From Neobacillus drentensis NBRC 102427 (GTDB lineage: Bacteria; Bacillota; Bacilli; Bacillales; Cytobacillaceae): a DNA stretch of 64,000 nucleotides. Each line of letters begins with the position of its first letter. Within the stretch, counting starts at the first letter, position 1. The notes under the pieces were generated by a model. That model ran no database searches. It saw only the letters and a program-made list of their open reading frames with translations, and was not told where the DNA came from. The translations under genes and the position numbers were made by a program. Location: the NCBI RefSeq assembly GCF_001591445.1, contig NZ_BCUX01000012.1:1-64000 (forward strand), given 5' to 3'. Of this stretch, positions 1-9,326 are shown piece after piece.

Positions 1-233
1 CCCAGTGAGTCTCATTAAGATGCGTTGCGGTAAACATCCATCTGCGGGGTCCCCCCAGCCCCTCTATAAGCATAGCGATTTGGTCTGTATTTTTTATTGT
101 TTAATCCAGGTTTATTCCATTTGGCAAATACTCCTTCTTTATGAACTAAGTATGTACTAGAAAGATGAAGTAAAGTTCATATTCAGTTCATAATGAGATT
201 CTACTAATTATTAAGATTGATTAATACAATTTG

Positions 234-268
234 CTGGATAGCCTTAAAGGGGCTATCCAGTTTTTTTT
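234..268 (+). terminator. Rho-independent terminator
   Basis: The stem CTGGATAGCC/GGCTATCCAG (234-243 and 251-260) is perfect and is followed by eight T. It probably ends a transcript entering from the left edge. Confidence 0.85.
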
Positions 269-445
269 AACTTTCAAAGTATCAGTAAAATGAAATATCG
301 AAATAGTGTCTGGGATCGTCAATCTGGGCTGATTACGGTCAACATAGATTCAGTTGCTTGTCATTGCCAGTCACTCACATCATGGGGATTTTTAATGGAA
401 AAACCTTAGAGATAATGGAAAAACTAAATCACATTTTATAATTCA

Positions 446-474
446 TTGACGGAGAAAACCGCTCGGAATAAGAT
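446..474 (+). promoter_or_regulatory. Candidate sigma-A promoter for GH85
   Basis: TTGACG (446-451) and TAAGAT (469-474) are separated by 17 bases. The predicted start near 481 leaves a leader of about 150 nt before the first GH85 gene, and a cre-like site lies inside that leader. This is inferred from consensus only. Confidence 0.4.
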
Positions 475-530
475 GGGAAAAAATGAGTCAAATGGGAATG
501 ACTGACGGAAAAAAATCATCGAAGGCAATT

Positions 531-545
531 TTGACAGCGCTATCA
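531..545 (+). promoter_or_regulatory. cre-like CcpA site
   Basis: TTGACAGCGCTATCA matches the cre consensus WTGNAANCGNWNNCW at all but one defined position and is nearly palindromic. Downstream of the candidate promoter it would act as a CcpA roadblock, which is usual for glycoside hydrolase genes in Bacillaceae. Confidence 0.6.
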
Positions 546-627
546 TTCTATAGTCCCATTCTGGGAAAGGGGAAGCATGCTTACATAAGCTTCAATATAA
601 AAAATAGATAGAGAGCGAGGAGAAACA

Positions 628-3297
628 GTGAAAAATGTGAAAAAGGGCTTTTTGTGGCTGGTTTTCTTTTTGGGCATCTTTGTGATGGGGTTATCACCCA
701 ACACTAGCTATGCCAAACAGCCAGAATCATCTTATTGGTATCCCGAGCAATTATTAAATTGGACGCCAGAGAACGATCCAGATGCTGTGTTTAACCGCAG
801 CCAAATTCCATTGGGCAAACGGGAAGTGTTATACAAAGTCAATGACAATGCCCAGTCAGATGCAAAGGTAGTAGCTTTGTCTGCACTCAACCCTACAACG
901 AGTGGAGTACCGTCCCAAGGCGGGAAGGAATTTTTGGCGAATACCTTTAGTTATTGGCAATACGTCGACATCATGGTGTATTGGGCAGGTTCTTCCGGTG
1001 AAGGGATTATCGTGCCGCCAAGTGCAGACGTCATTGACGCTGCCCATAAAAATGGCGTACCGATTTTGGGAAACGTTTTCTTTCCACCGACCCACTATGG
1101 CGGAAAAGTTGCATGGCTGAACCAAATGTTGACCCAACGGGAGGACGGCTCATTCCCAGCGGCGGACAAGCTTCTTGAAGCGGCCCGCTATTACGGATTT
1201 GACGGCTGGTTTATTAACCAGGAAACCGAAGGAGGAGATGCCAAGACAGCTCAAAAAATGAAGGATTTCCTTGTCTATCTTCAGCAGCATAAGAGTGAAG
1301 GCATGCATATCATGTGGTACGATTCGATGACAAAGGACGGGAGGGTTAGCTGGCAAAATGCGTTGACCAATCAAAACAGCAGCTTCCTGCAGGATGGGGA
1401 GACACGTGTTTCTGACAGTATGTTTTTAAACTTCTGGTGGCGCAACCAGCAGTCTTCTGTTAATAAAGCTCAGGAAATTGGCAGAAGCCCGTATGATTTG
1501 TTTACCGGGATTGATGTGGAAGCAAATGGGACAAGCACTAACGTTCCTTGGGATGGGATATTCCCTGAGGGTAAAGCACCATTAACTTCTTTAGGCATTT
1601 ATCGTCCGGATTGGGCCTTTAAAACGGCAAGCACTATGGAGGAGTTTTATCAGAAGGAGAATGAATTTTGGGTAGGAAAGTCCAAAAACCCTGCAGTAAC
1701 CAGCAATAACGGGGCATGGAAAGGGATGGCCCATTATTTTACGGCTAAAACCGCGATCGAGGAGCTTCCTTTTGTGACGCATTTTAATACAGGAAGCGGC
1801 AAGTTTTTCGCTACAGATGGAACGACGGTAAGCAAACAGTCCTGGAATAACCGCAGTCTCCAGGATATCCTTCCGACCTGGCGCTGGCTGAAAGAGGGCG
1901 GGCAGGCTGTTAACGTCGATTTCGATTGGGATACAGCCTATTACGGCGGCAGCTCGTTAAAGCTTTCAGGAACAATCGAGGCAGATAACCCAACACATAT
2001 TAAGCTTTATAAAACCAATCTGCCAATTCAAAAGGATACGGAAATCTCGCTGACATACAAAACAGATTTGAAAAAGCCAAACATGAAACTTGGAGTCAGC
2101 TTTACTGACAAACCCGACCAATTTGTGTTCTTTGATGTGAAAAAACTAACGGATCAACCGTGGACTACTGATTCATTCAAACTAAAAAAATACAGTGGTA
2201 AAAACATCGCAGCCATTTCGCTTTTGGTTGAAAGTGATAAGGATGAGAAAGATTTTACGACCAATATCGGAGAAATCAAGGTTTATAACAAACAGGAAAA
2301 GCACAATTCCATCCTTGCTCCGAACGATGCAAAGGTAAATAAAAATGAGTTTAATAAAGGAATCTATGCGGACGTTGCACTTACTTGGATGCCGTCTGAT
2401 TCCGATGTGAGCCACTATGAAATTTACCGGAAGCTGCTGAACAATGAAAAAGAGTTTGTTGGTGCTACCCCTAATAAGGTGTATTACCTATCCAATCTGA
2501 AGAGAAGTGGCAAAGAAAGCAGCACCACGTTGGAAATTGTTGCGGTGAACAAAGAATTCAAACGCAGCGAACCGACATCGGTTACCTTCGATTGGCCGCC
2601 ATATCCAAAGCCGGAAGCCGATTTTGGTGCCGATCAAACGGTAGCGGCTCCGGGGCAGGAAATTCATTTTCTTAATCGTTCATCAGAAGTAACAGAAGAG
2701 GTGGAATGGCACTTTGAAGGTGGAACCCCAGCAGTGAGTAATGAGGAAAATCCGGTCGTCACCTATGAAAAAGAAGGCGTCTACACGGTTACCCTGATCG
2801 CGAAAAACAGCGAGGGTGAAAGTGTCCTGACAAAAGAAGCGATGATTACCATTTCTGAAGCAGCCAAGGACATTCAAAATGTGGCATTGAATAAGACCGC
2901 GATCGCCAGTGGACAATGTGCTCCGTCTGAAGCAGCGAAGTATGCGTTCGATGGCAAAGACAACAGTAAATGGTGTGCATTGGGGAATGCTCCTCATTGG
3001 CTGCAGGTGGATCTGGGCGACCAGTTTGCCCTTTCCAAGTTTGTCATTCGCCATGCACAAGCGGGCGGGGAACCGCAAGCCTTTAACACCCAGGCATTTA
3101 GGATTGAAGTAAGCACGGATGGAGTCAATTGGACCGAAGCTGTTAAGGTTACGGATAATACAGCGGCTGTTTCAGAACACAGCATCGCGTTAACAAACGC
3201 ACGCTATGTTCGTTTTTGGATTGACAAACCAACCCAAGGCGGCGATACGGCTGCGAGGATTTTTGAATTTGAAGTCCATGGATTTCTGAATCCATAA
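628..3297 (+). CDS. Secreted GH85 endo-beta-N-acetylglucosaminidase with PKD and F5/8C domains
   Basis: This 889-residue enzyme should cleave the chitobiose core of N-glycans, releasing the glycan from glycoproteins outside the cell. A signal peptide covers about residues 1-29 (KNVKK, hydrophobic stretch, SYA). The GH85 domain follows, with the motif GFDGWFINQET at 190-200. Asn197 and Glu199 correspond to the Asn/Glu pair used for substrate-assisted catalysis in this family. After a beta-sandwich region come a PKD domain (about 655-745) and a C-terminal F5/8-type (CBM32-like) domain (about 750-886). No sortase motif is seen, so it is probably free or loosely bound. The start is GTG at 628, preceded by GAGCGAGGAG. 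The next gene is a diverged paralogue with another C-terminus. Family assignment is firm; glycan specificity is not known. Confidence 0.93.
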   Translation: MKNVKKGFLWLVFFLGIFVMGLSPNTSYAKQPESSYWYPEQLLNWTPENDPDAVFNRSQIPLGKREVLYKVNDNAQSDAKVVALSALNPTTSGVPSQGGKEFLANTFSYWQYVDIMVYWAGSSGEGIIVPPSADVIDAAHKNGVPILGNVFFPPTHYGGKVAWLNQMLTQREDGSFPAADKLLEAARYYGFDGWFINQETEGGDAKTAQKMKDFLVYLQQHKSEGMHIMWYDSMTKDGRVSWQNALTNQNSSFLQDGETRVSDSMFLNFWWRNQQSSVNKAQEIGRSPYDLFTGIDVEANGTSTNVPWDGIFPEGKAPLTSLGIYRPDWAFKTASTMEEFYQKENEFWVGKSKNPAVTSNNGAWKGMAHYFTAKTAIEELPFVTHFNTGSGKFFATDGTTVSKQSWNNRSLQDILPTWRWLKEGGQAVNVDFDWDTAYYGGSSLKLSGTIEADNPTHIKLYKTNLPIQKDTEISLTYKTDLKKPNMKLGVSFTDKPDQFVFFDVKKLTDQPWTTDSFKLKKYSGKNIAAISLLVESDKDEKDFTTNIGEIKVYNKQEKHNSILAPNDAKVNKNEFNKGIYADVALTWMPSDSDVSHYEIYRKLLNNEKEFVGATPNKVYYLSNLKRSGKESSTTLEIVAVNKEFKRSEPTSVTFDWPPYPKPEADFGADQTVAAPGQEIHFLNRSSEVTEEVEWHFEGGTPAVSNEENPVVTYEKEGVYTVTLIAKNSEGESVLTKEAMITISEAAKDIQNVALNKTAIASGQCAPSEAAKYAFDGKDNSKWCALGNAPHWLQVDLGDQFALSKFVIRHAQAGGEPQAFNTQAFRIEVSTDGVNWTEAVKVTDNTAAVSEHSIALTNARYVRFWIDKPTQGGDTAARIFEFEVHGFLNP

Positions 3298-3315
3298 CCA
3301 TGACCATGTGGCCAT

Positions 3316-3377
3316 GGGGACGGTTCCGCTAGCTTTTTCCAGGTGAACCTTGGGAGAAAGCCATGAGAACCGTCCCC
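3316..3377. repeat. GGGGACGGTTC palindromic repeat, copy 1
   Basis: GGGGACGGTTC (3316-3326) and its perfect inverse GAACCGTCCCC (3367-3377) flank a 40-base loop between the two GH85 genes. Related copies lie at 19778, 36652 and 50157, each just after a stop codon. Confidence 0.8.
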
Positions 3378-3403
3378 GCGGCTTAATTAAGAGGAGGAGC
3401 AAG

Positions 3404-6400
3404 ATGAGGAGAAATAGAAGCAAGTTGTTCGGCCGCATTTTATCTGTATCGGCTGCTTTCATGTTACTCGGTTCACTGGATGTCCCCGGGGCAAAAGCCG
3501 CCGTTAATGGGGACGGGACGGACATCGTCAATGAAAATTATGCGGACAGGCTCAGTCTAAAACCGCTGGCACCGGCCTTCAAGGTGGAAACACTTCTGAA
3601 CTGGTCGCCTGAAAACGACCCGGATGCCGAAATAGACCGTGCCAGCATTCCGTTAAACAAAAATCGCTTTAAAGGTTCCCAGGTGAATCCGCTGGCTAAT
3701 CCAAAGGCTGGCATCACCTCTGCTGCGATTACGAACTGGAATCATGATGAGGCCAGCTCTGTCGGAGGCAATGATTTTAATGTCTATGCTTTCGACAACT
3801 GGCAATTACTAGATTCCTATATTTACTGGTCAGGAACCAATGAAGGAATTTTTGCGATTCCTACACCGGATATCGTCGATGCCGCCCACCGGAATGGGGT
3901 GCCTGTTTATGCTACGCTTGGTTTCCCATGGGGCAAATCCGCTGAGGGAGTCGCCGAAATCGAAAAGTTCACACAGCAGAAACAGGATGGCAGTTTCCCA
4001 GTCGCTGACAAGATGATGGAAGTGGCGGAGTACTATGGTTTTGACGGCTATTTTTTCAATCAGGAAACGTCTGGTGTCAGCAAGGCCACTGCTGAACGCA
4101 TGAATGAAATGATGCGCTATATTAAACGGAATTCCAACCTAAATGTCAGTTGGTATGACGCCCAAGACAATACGGGAGCCATCAACTATCAGGATTCCAT
4201 CAACAGCAAAAATGACATGTATGTGAAACCGGCAGAAGATGGGGAATATGCCGTTGATGAGTTCTTTTTAAACTATAACTGGACAACCAGTAAGATTAAC
4301 ACCACCGTAGAGACGATGAAAGGCCATAATCGTAGCCCATTTGATGCCTATGCCGGTTTTGAAATTCAACAGAATTCATATAATACCAAAATTAATACCG
4401 ATGCACTGCTCGATGAAAAGAAACAGCCGAAAGTTTCTATTGCCCTTTATGCGCCAAACTCGACCATGGGGTTAGCGGCTGATCCGGCTGACTTCCATGA
4501 AAAAGAAAAGAATTTATGGACAGGACCACAGGGAGATCCTACCCTGGCCAATGATTCGGCCGCTTGGAAAGGAATGGCGCGTTTTGTCACGGATGCATCT
4601 GTAATCCAATCCAAGCCATTTACAACAAACTTTAACAGCGGCCACGGAAAACAATACTTTGTGAACGGAAAAACTGCCAGCGGCCTTGAGTGGAATAACC
4701 GTTCCATCCAAGATATCATGCCGACGTGGCGCTGGTGGATCCGAGGTGAAGGCAGCAAAATCAAGGTTTCCTATGATTTTGATAAAGCCTATAACGGAGG
4801 CAATTCGCTGAAATTCAGCGGTGCGCTCGAAGCGGGTTCAGTCAATGACACGATGCTGTACAGCTCCAAACTTCCGGTTACGGACACAACCAAGGTCCGT
4901 GTTGTTTATCAAAACCAATCGGGAGCAGATGTGTCATTGGGTGTGGCCTATAGTGAAGACTATGCACAAAACAACATGAAATATTATCCGCTGCCTAAGT
5001 CGGGTGATGGCTGGCAGACAGCGGTTGTTGATCTTGGAAAGGATGCTGGGAAAACAGCCTATGCGCTAAGTCTGAAAGTCAACAACGCTGAAAAATTGGA
5101 AAACTACTCAATTCATTTAGGCGAGCTGTCCGTCTATGATGCCGCAGCAGCCGTGCTGACGAAACCTGCTGATGTGAAAATTATGGAAAAGATGCCGAAA
5201 ACAGCCTTTGAGGCGGAAGCTCGCCTAAGCTGGTCCGAGCAGAAGAATGTCTTGCATTATGAGGTTTACCAGGAGAATGCTGATGGTGTGGAAACACTAT
5301 TGGGCGTAACACCGAATAACTATTTCTATACACCAAATATTACGAGAACGATTGAAAATGCTTCGGCCGATAACATCACGAAACTGAAAGTGGTGCCGGT
5401 CAATCAGGATTATGTACGCGGTCAAGCCTCCACATTTTCTTTTGATTGGGGCATGGGGACGGATGCAACCGAGATTGAGAAAAACCCTACATCGCCGAAT
5501 GTGGCGTTAAAGGCCAAGGTAACCTCTGTCTCAGCGGAAAATGCGGCAGAACCGGCCTCTAAAGCACTGGACGGAACAGCCCTCGCAAATAGTAAGTGGT
5601 GCGCAACCAATATGAAAACCGGTTATATGACGATTGATATTGGTGAAGAGAAAACGATCCGCCGCTGGCGTGTGGAGCATGCTGAATATGGCGGGGAAGC
5701 CAATAACATGAACACCGTGGATTTTGAGCTGCTTTATAAAAATCAAAACGGCGAATGGATCAGCGCCAAACGGATTACTGATAATACGAAAGCGGTGACA
5801 GATATAGTGCTTGATCAGCCGGTAACAGCAAGGGAATTCAAACTGCAGATTTATAACAGCGGTACTTCCCCTTGGGGAGCGATCCGTATCTATGATTGGC
5901 AAATGTTTGAAAGTGCTGCTTTGCCGAGAACAGAAAACGTGATGATGCATTTTGTAAAGGCGGAAAACACCGCAGGAGCTGAAGATAAGGTAACCATTGA
6001 AAGAGTGAAAAAAGGTCAAACCGTTCGATTATATAAGTCCTTGGATGCAAAGGATATTCTGGCAGAAAAGACGGCCGACCAAGACGGAACCATCGCCTTT
6101 GAACAGTTGGATTTCGGTACTGAGGCCGGAAGAATCTATTATACCGTCCAGCAGGAGGATGAAAGAGAAAGCCTAAGGTATAGTGCCGCTTACTTGAACG
6201 AAAAGGTAACGGAAGTCATTCGTCAAATCAATGCTCTTCCTGATGTGGATCAATTGACGTTAGCTGATAAGCATCGTGTCAACGACTGCAAAGTTGCCTA
6301 CAACAAGCTTCATCCAACCTTAAGAAGCCAGGTTACAAACTATGACCGTCTAGTTCAATTAATGGATCGGATGGAGGAATTAAAAAAGGATTTTAATAAT

Positions 6401-6409
6401 GGAAATTAA
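3404..6409 (+). CDS. Secreted GH85 endo-beta-N-acetylglucosaminidase, second paralogue
   Basis: This 1001-residue enzyme is the second GH85 and acts like its neighbour on the GlcNAc-GlcNAc core of N-glycans. The ATG at 3404 is chosen because AAGAGGAGGAGC precedes it; upstream codons would run through the hairpin repeat. A signal peptide ends near residue 32 (GAKAA). The catalytic motif GFDGYFFNQET has Asn219 and Glu221. A CBM32-like F5/8C domain lies at about 690-835. The last 165 residues differ from the first GH85: a beta-rich piece, then a helical segment (INALPDVDQLTLADK) like those of Gram-positive surface proteins. Two co-located GH85 enzymes with different tails suggest different glycoprotein targets, which is inference. 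A strong terminator follows. Confidence 0.93.
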   Translation: MRRNRSKLFGRILSVSAAFMLLGSLDVPGAKAAVNGDGTDIVNENYADRLSLKPLAPAFKVETLLNWSPENDPDAEIDRASIPLNKNRFKGSQVNPLANPKAGITSAAITNWNHDEASSVGGNDFNVYAFDNWQLLDSYIYWSGTNEGIFAIPTPDIVDAAHRNGVPVYATLGFPWGKSAEGVAEIEKFTQQKQDGSFPVADKMMEVAEYYGFDGYFFNQETSGVSKATAERMNEMMRYIKRNSNLNVSWYDAQDNTGAINYQDSINSKNDMYVKPAEDGEYAVDEFFLNYNWTTSKINTTVETMKGHNRSPFDAYAGFEIQQNSYNTKINTDALLDEKKQPKVSIALYAPNSTMGLAADPADFHEKEKNLWTGPQGDPTLANDSAAWKGMARFVTDASVIQSKPFTTNFNSGHGKQYFVNGKTASGLEWNNRSIQDIMPTWRWWIRGEGSKIKVSYDFDKAYNGGNSLKFSGALEAGSVNDTMLYSSKLPVTDTTKVRVVYQNQSGADVSLGVAYSEDYAQNNMKYYPLPKSGDGWQTAVVDLGKDAGKTAYALSLKVNNAEKLENYSIHLGELSVYDAAAAVLTKPADVKIMEKMPKTAFEAEARLSWSEQKNVLHYEVYQENADGVETLLGVTPNNYFYTPNITRTIENASADNITKLKVVPVNQDYVRGQASTFSFDWGMGTDATEIEKNPTSPNVALKAKVTSVSAENAAEPASKALDGTALANSKWCATNMKTGYMTIDIGEEKTIRRWRVEHAEYGGEANNMNTVDFELLYKNQNGEWISAKRITDNTKAVTDIVLDQPVTAREFKLQIYNSGTSPWGAIRIYDWQMFESAALPRTENVMMHFVKAENTAGAEDKVTIERVKKGQTVRLYKSLDAKDILAEKTADQDGTIAFEQLDFGTEAGRIYYTVQQEDERESLRYSAAYLNEKVTEVIRQINALPDVDQLTLADKHRVNDCKVAYNKLHPTLRSQVTNYDRLVQLMDRMEELKKDFNNGN

Positions 6410-6417
6410 ATAGAGAA

Positions 6418-6466
6418 GGGGGCAGCCTTCATTGCAGGAAAGCAATGAGCGGCTGCCCCCATTTTT
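6418..6466 (+). terminator. Rho-independent terminator after the GH85 pair
   Basis: GGGGGCAGCC (6418-6427) pairs with GGCTGCCCCC (6451-6460), followed by ATTTTT. An inner stem CATTGC/GCAATG extends the hairpin. It separates the GH85 unit from the mannosidase operon. Confidence 0.9.
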
Positions 6467-6519
6467 CATGAACTATTTTTAGATACACTGTAAAATCCAT
6501 AGGACTTACTTGTAATCTA

Positions 6520-6547
6520 TTGCTCGAAAATCCTGGCTTGTTAAAAT
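6520..6547 (+). promoter_or_regulatory. Candidate sigma-A promoter for the mannosidase operon
   Basis: TTGCTC (6520-6525), a 16-base spacer and TAAAAT (6542-6547). The predicted start at about 6554 puts the cre-like site at 6561 just inside the transcript. Confidence 0.4.
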
Positions 6548-6560
6548 GAAATCAAAGAAA

Positions 6561-6575
6561 ATGATAGCGTTTTCG
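6561..6575 (+). promoter_or_regulatory. cre-like CcpA site
   Basis: ATGATAGCGTTTTCG keeps the central GCG and the flanking TG and C of the cre consensus, with two mismatches. Its place just after the candidate start site suits carbon catabolite repression. Confidence 0.45.
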
Positions 6576-6609
6576 TAAAACTTAAATAAAGGAAAGCGGG
6601 TAAGATTCA

Positions 6610-9315
6610 ATGAAAAAAACTGCACATATTATCTCCCATTCCCACTGGGACAGGGAATGGTACTTGCCTTTTGAAAAGCACCGTTACTACTTCATAAAGC
6701 TGATGAATGAGTTGATCGACCAGTTCCAAAAAGAAGGAAATAGGTTTCAAGCGTTCCATCTTGATGGTCAGACCGTTCTTTTGGAAGATTATTTTGCCGT
6801 TCATCCGGAAAACCGGGAGACTGTCAAACAATTAATCGAACAGAAAAAGCTGCATATCGGACCGTGGTATGTTCTCCAGGATGCTTTTCTAACAAGCTCT
6901 GAAGCCAATGTCCGGAACCTGCAAATCGGTTTACATGATGCCAAAGCCTATGGGCCAGTCTCAAAAATTGGCTACTTTCCTGACACTTTCGGCATTTATG
7001 GGCAAGCGCCCCAGCTTTTAAAGCAAGCGGGGATTGATACGGCGGCCTTCGGAAGGGGCGTCAAACCGACCGGCTTTAATAACACGGTGTCGGATTCTCC
7101 TGATTATGAATCTCCTTATTCCGAGATGATCTGGAAATCACCGGACGGCTCGAATGTATTAGGCATTCTTTTTGCCAATTGGTACTCGAACGGAAATGAA
7201 ATCCCGGTGGACGAAGCGGAAGCGAAGAAATTCTGGGATGTAAAGCTACGCGATGCCGAAAAGTATGCGTCCACCAATCAGTTATTGTTTATGAATGGAT
7301 GCGACCACCAGCCGCTGCAAAAAACGATTCCGCAGGCGATTGAAACGGCAGCTAGTTTATATCCTGATTACACCTTTAAGCATTCCAGTTTTGATGAATA
7401 TACAGAAGCGTTAAAAGAAGCACTTCCTGAGAAGTTGCAGGTCATTGAAGGCGAATTGCGCAATCAGCGGACCGATGGCTGGTCGACGCTTGTTAATACC
7501 GCATCCAGCCGGATTTATTTGAAGCAATGGAACAACCACTGTCAAACCCTTTTGGAAAAAATCGCCGAGCCGCTCGCGAGCATGGCCTTTTTAGCAGGCG
7601 GGACCTACCCGAGGGAATATCTCCGCTTTATGTGGAAGTCATTGATGAAGAATCACCCGCATGACAGCATTTGCGGCTGCAGCGTGGATGAGGTGCACCG
7701 CGAAATGGTGACCCGCTTTGAAACGGTTTCGCAAATGGGAGAGGTGTTTGTATCGGAGCAGGCATCGGAGCTTACTGGTAAAATTGATACCTCGAGCGCG
7801 CCAGAGGGCGGAATTCCCCTTGTTGTCTTGAATACAACGGGGTGGAGCAAAGACGAAGTCGTCACGAAAACAGTGGATCTGGAAAAGGTGTATTTTTCGC
7901 AAATGCATTTTGAAGAAATTCCAATCTATTTACAGGATAAAGAATTGCCTGCCTACAAGCTGGTCGATCAAGCCGGCAAGACCATCGAAAGTCAGCTTGA
8001 AAGCCCTGTGGTGGAGTTTGGCTATGATTTACCGGATGACAAGTTCCGCCAGCCGTTTTTTGCCAAATGGGCCAAGCTTTCCTTCTTTGCAGAAAATGTA
8101 CCGGCATTCGGCTACAAGACCTTCTATCTTATTCCGCAGGAACAGCCGGACGGGCAGCGTCCAGAACACGCGGCGGATGGCGGCATGGAAATGGAAAATG
8201 AATATGTTCACCTTCTGTTTCATGAGGATGGCACCTATGATTTAACGAATAAAGCAACCGGCAGGACCTTCCATCGTCTAGGTATTTACGAGGACACAGG
8301 GGATGTCGGCAATGAATATATGTACAAGGAAGCAAAAGGACATGAGCCGATTATGACAAAGGATGTGCCGGCCGTATTCCGTTTGATTGAAAAATCACCG
8401 CTTCGAACCGAGCTTGAGTTTACGCATATGTTAACCATCCCGGTTTCAGCGGACGACCGATTAGCTATCGAACGGAACCGCTTGATTTGGCATAAGGAAA
8501 GAGAAGCAGGCAGATCGAAGGAAACGACGACCATTACACTGCGTACCGTTGCCACTCTCGAAAAAGGAATGAAGGGGCCGGCTTTCAAGCTGACCATTGA
8601 CAATCAAGCAGCGGACCACCGCCTGCGTGTCCTTTTCCCAACAGGATTGCAGACGGAAACACACCAGGCCGACAGTATTTTCGAGGTTGTGACACGCCCG
8701 AATACACCGGAAAAGGAATGGGAAAATCCAAGCTTCTGTCATCACCAGCAGCGTTTCTCCAGCATTAACGGTGACGAAATGGGCTTAACCGTGGCCACGG
8801 ACGGCCTTCAGGAATATGAAATCCTGCCAGCGGATGGAACAATTGCCCTCACCGTACTTCGTTCGGTTGCCGAGCTTGGCGACTGGGGCTACTTCCCGAC
8901 ACCGGAGGCCCAGTGCATCGGGATTCAAACAGCCGAGTGGCAAGTGCTCATGCATGAAAAAGATGTGGTTGCATCAGAAGCATTTGTGGAGGCTTATCAA
9001 TATAAAGCTCCCCTTCAGGTTATTCAGACAAGCGCCCATGAAGGGACATTGCCAGCTGACCATCAGTTTGTGAACTGGGAGTCCGAGGGCCTTGCGTGGT
9101 CATCGATGAAAGTGGCGGAAGAATGTGATGACGTGATGATTCGCTGGTTCAATCCGGCGCCAACTAGTAAAAGTCTTACGGCATTCATCCCCACCCAGAA
9201 GGATTTTACATCTTACAAGAGTACGATACTTGAAGAACAAACCAATGATTCTAGCGATCAGTATGAAGTCACAGGCTATGAAATTATCACACTAGGTTTT
9301 CAACATAAGCGATAG
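6610..9315 (+). CDS. GH38 alpha-mannosidase, cytoplasmic
   Basis: A 901-residue retaining alpha-mannosidase of the short bacterial GH38 type (MngB-like). The N-terminal motif HSHWDREWYLPFE supplies zinc ligands His12 and Asp14. FPDTFG places the likely nucleophile at Asp125. The middle domain follows at about 285-365 (HDSICGCSVDEVH), then the C-terminal beta domains. There is no signal peptide, so it works on imported glycans. It starts a run of five genes (GH38, GH125, DUF624, GH20, GH38) without an obvious terminator, and only 11 bases separate it from GH125. In Streptococcus pneumoniae, GH38 and GH125 enzymes act together on high-mannose N-glycans; the pairing here suggests the same role. 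Mannosylglycerate hydrolase is the main alternative, less likely in this setting. Confidence 0.9.
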   Translation: MKKTAHIISHSHWDREWYLPFEKHRYYFIKLMNELIDQFQKEGNRFQAFHLDGQTVLLEDYFAVHPENRETVKQLIEQKKLHIGPWYVLQDAFLTSSEANVRNLQIGLHDAKAYGPVSKIGYFPDTFGIYGQAPQLLKQAGIDTAAFGRGVKPTGFNNTVSDSPDYESPYSEMIWKSPDGSNVLGILFANWYSNGNEIPVDEAEAKKFWDVKLRDAEKYASTNQLLFMNGCDHQPLQKTIPQAIETAASLYPDYTFKHSSFDEYTEALKEALPEKLQVIEGELRNQRTDGWSTLVNTASSRIYLKQWNNHCQTLLEKIAEPLASMAFLAGGTYPREYLRFMWKSLMKNHPHDSICGCSVDEVHREMVTRFETVSQMGEVFVSEQASELTGKIDTSSAPEGGIPLVVLNTTGWSKDEVVTKTVDLEKVYFSQMHFEEIPIYLQDKELPAYKLVDQAGKTIESQLESPVVEFGYDLPDDKFRQPFFAKWAKLSFFAENVPAFGYKTFYLIPQEQPDGQRPEHAADGGMEMENEYVHLLFHEDGTYDLTNKATGRTFHRLGIYEDTGDVGNEYMYKEAKGHEPIMTKDVPAVFRLIEKSPLRTELEFTHMLTIPVSADDRLAIERNRLIWHKEREAGRSKETTTITLRTVATLEKGMKGPAFKLTIDNQAADHRLRVLFPTGLQTETHQADSIFEVVTRPNTPEKEWENPSFCHHQQRFSSINGDEMGLTVATDGLQEYEILPADGTIALTVLRSVAELGDWGYFPTPEAQCIGIQTAEWQVLMHEKDVVASEAFVEAYQYKAPLQVIQTSAHEGTLPADHQFVNWESEGLAWSSMKVAEECDDVMIRWFNPAPTSKSLTAFIPTQKDFTSYKSTILEEQTNDSSDQYEVTGYEIITLGFQHKR

Positions 9316-9326
9316 GAGAGGGAAAA

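Larger units (their letters stand above)
1..627. other. Intergenic region upstream of the glycan locus
   Basis: No convincing gene is seen. The stretch holds a strong terminator near 234-268 for a gene left of the window, a candidate promoter at 446-474, a cre-like site at 531-545 and a GGAAG..GCTTACAT motif at 571-586. Between 390 and 520 the sequence repeats imperfect AATGGAAAAAC and TGACGGAAAAAA words. A 46-codon open stretch from position 20 has no ribosome site and no recognisable family. Confidence 0.6.

Noticed and set aside
20..160. 46-codon open stretch at the left edge
   Set aside because: No ribosome site, no recognisable family, and unusual composition.
2683..3078. 131-codon minus-strand open frame inside the first GH85 gene
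   Set aside because: Antisense to the PKD and F5/8C domains, with no family features.
5531..6019. 162-codon minus-strand open frame inside the second GH85 gene
   Set aside because: It lies wholly within a well-supported gene, has no ribosome site and no recognisable domain.
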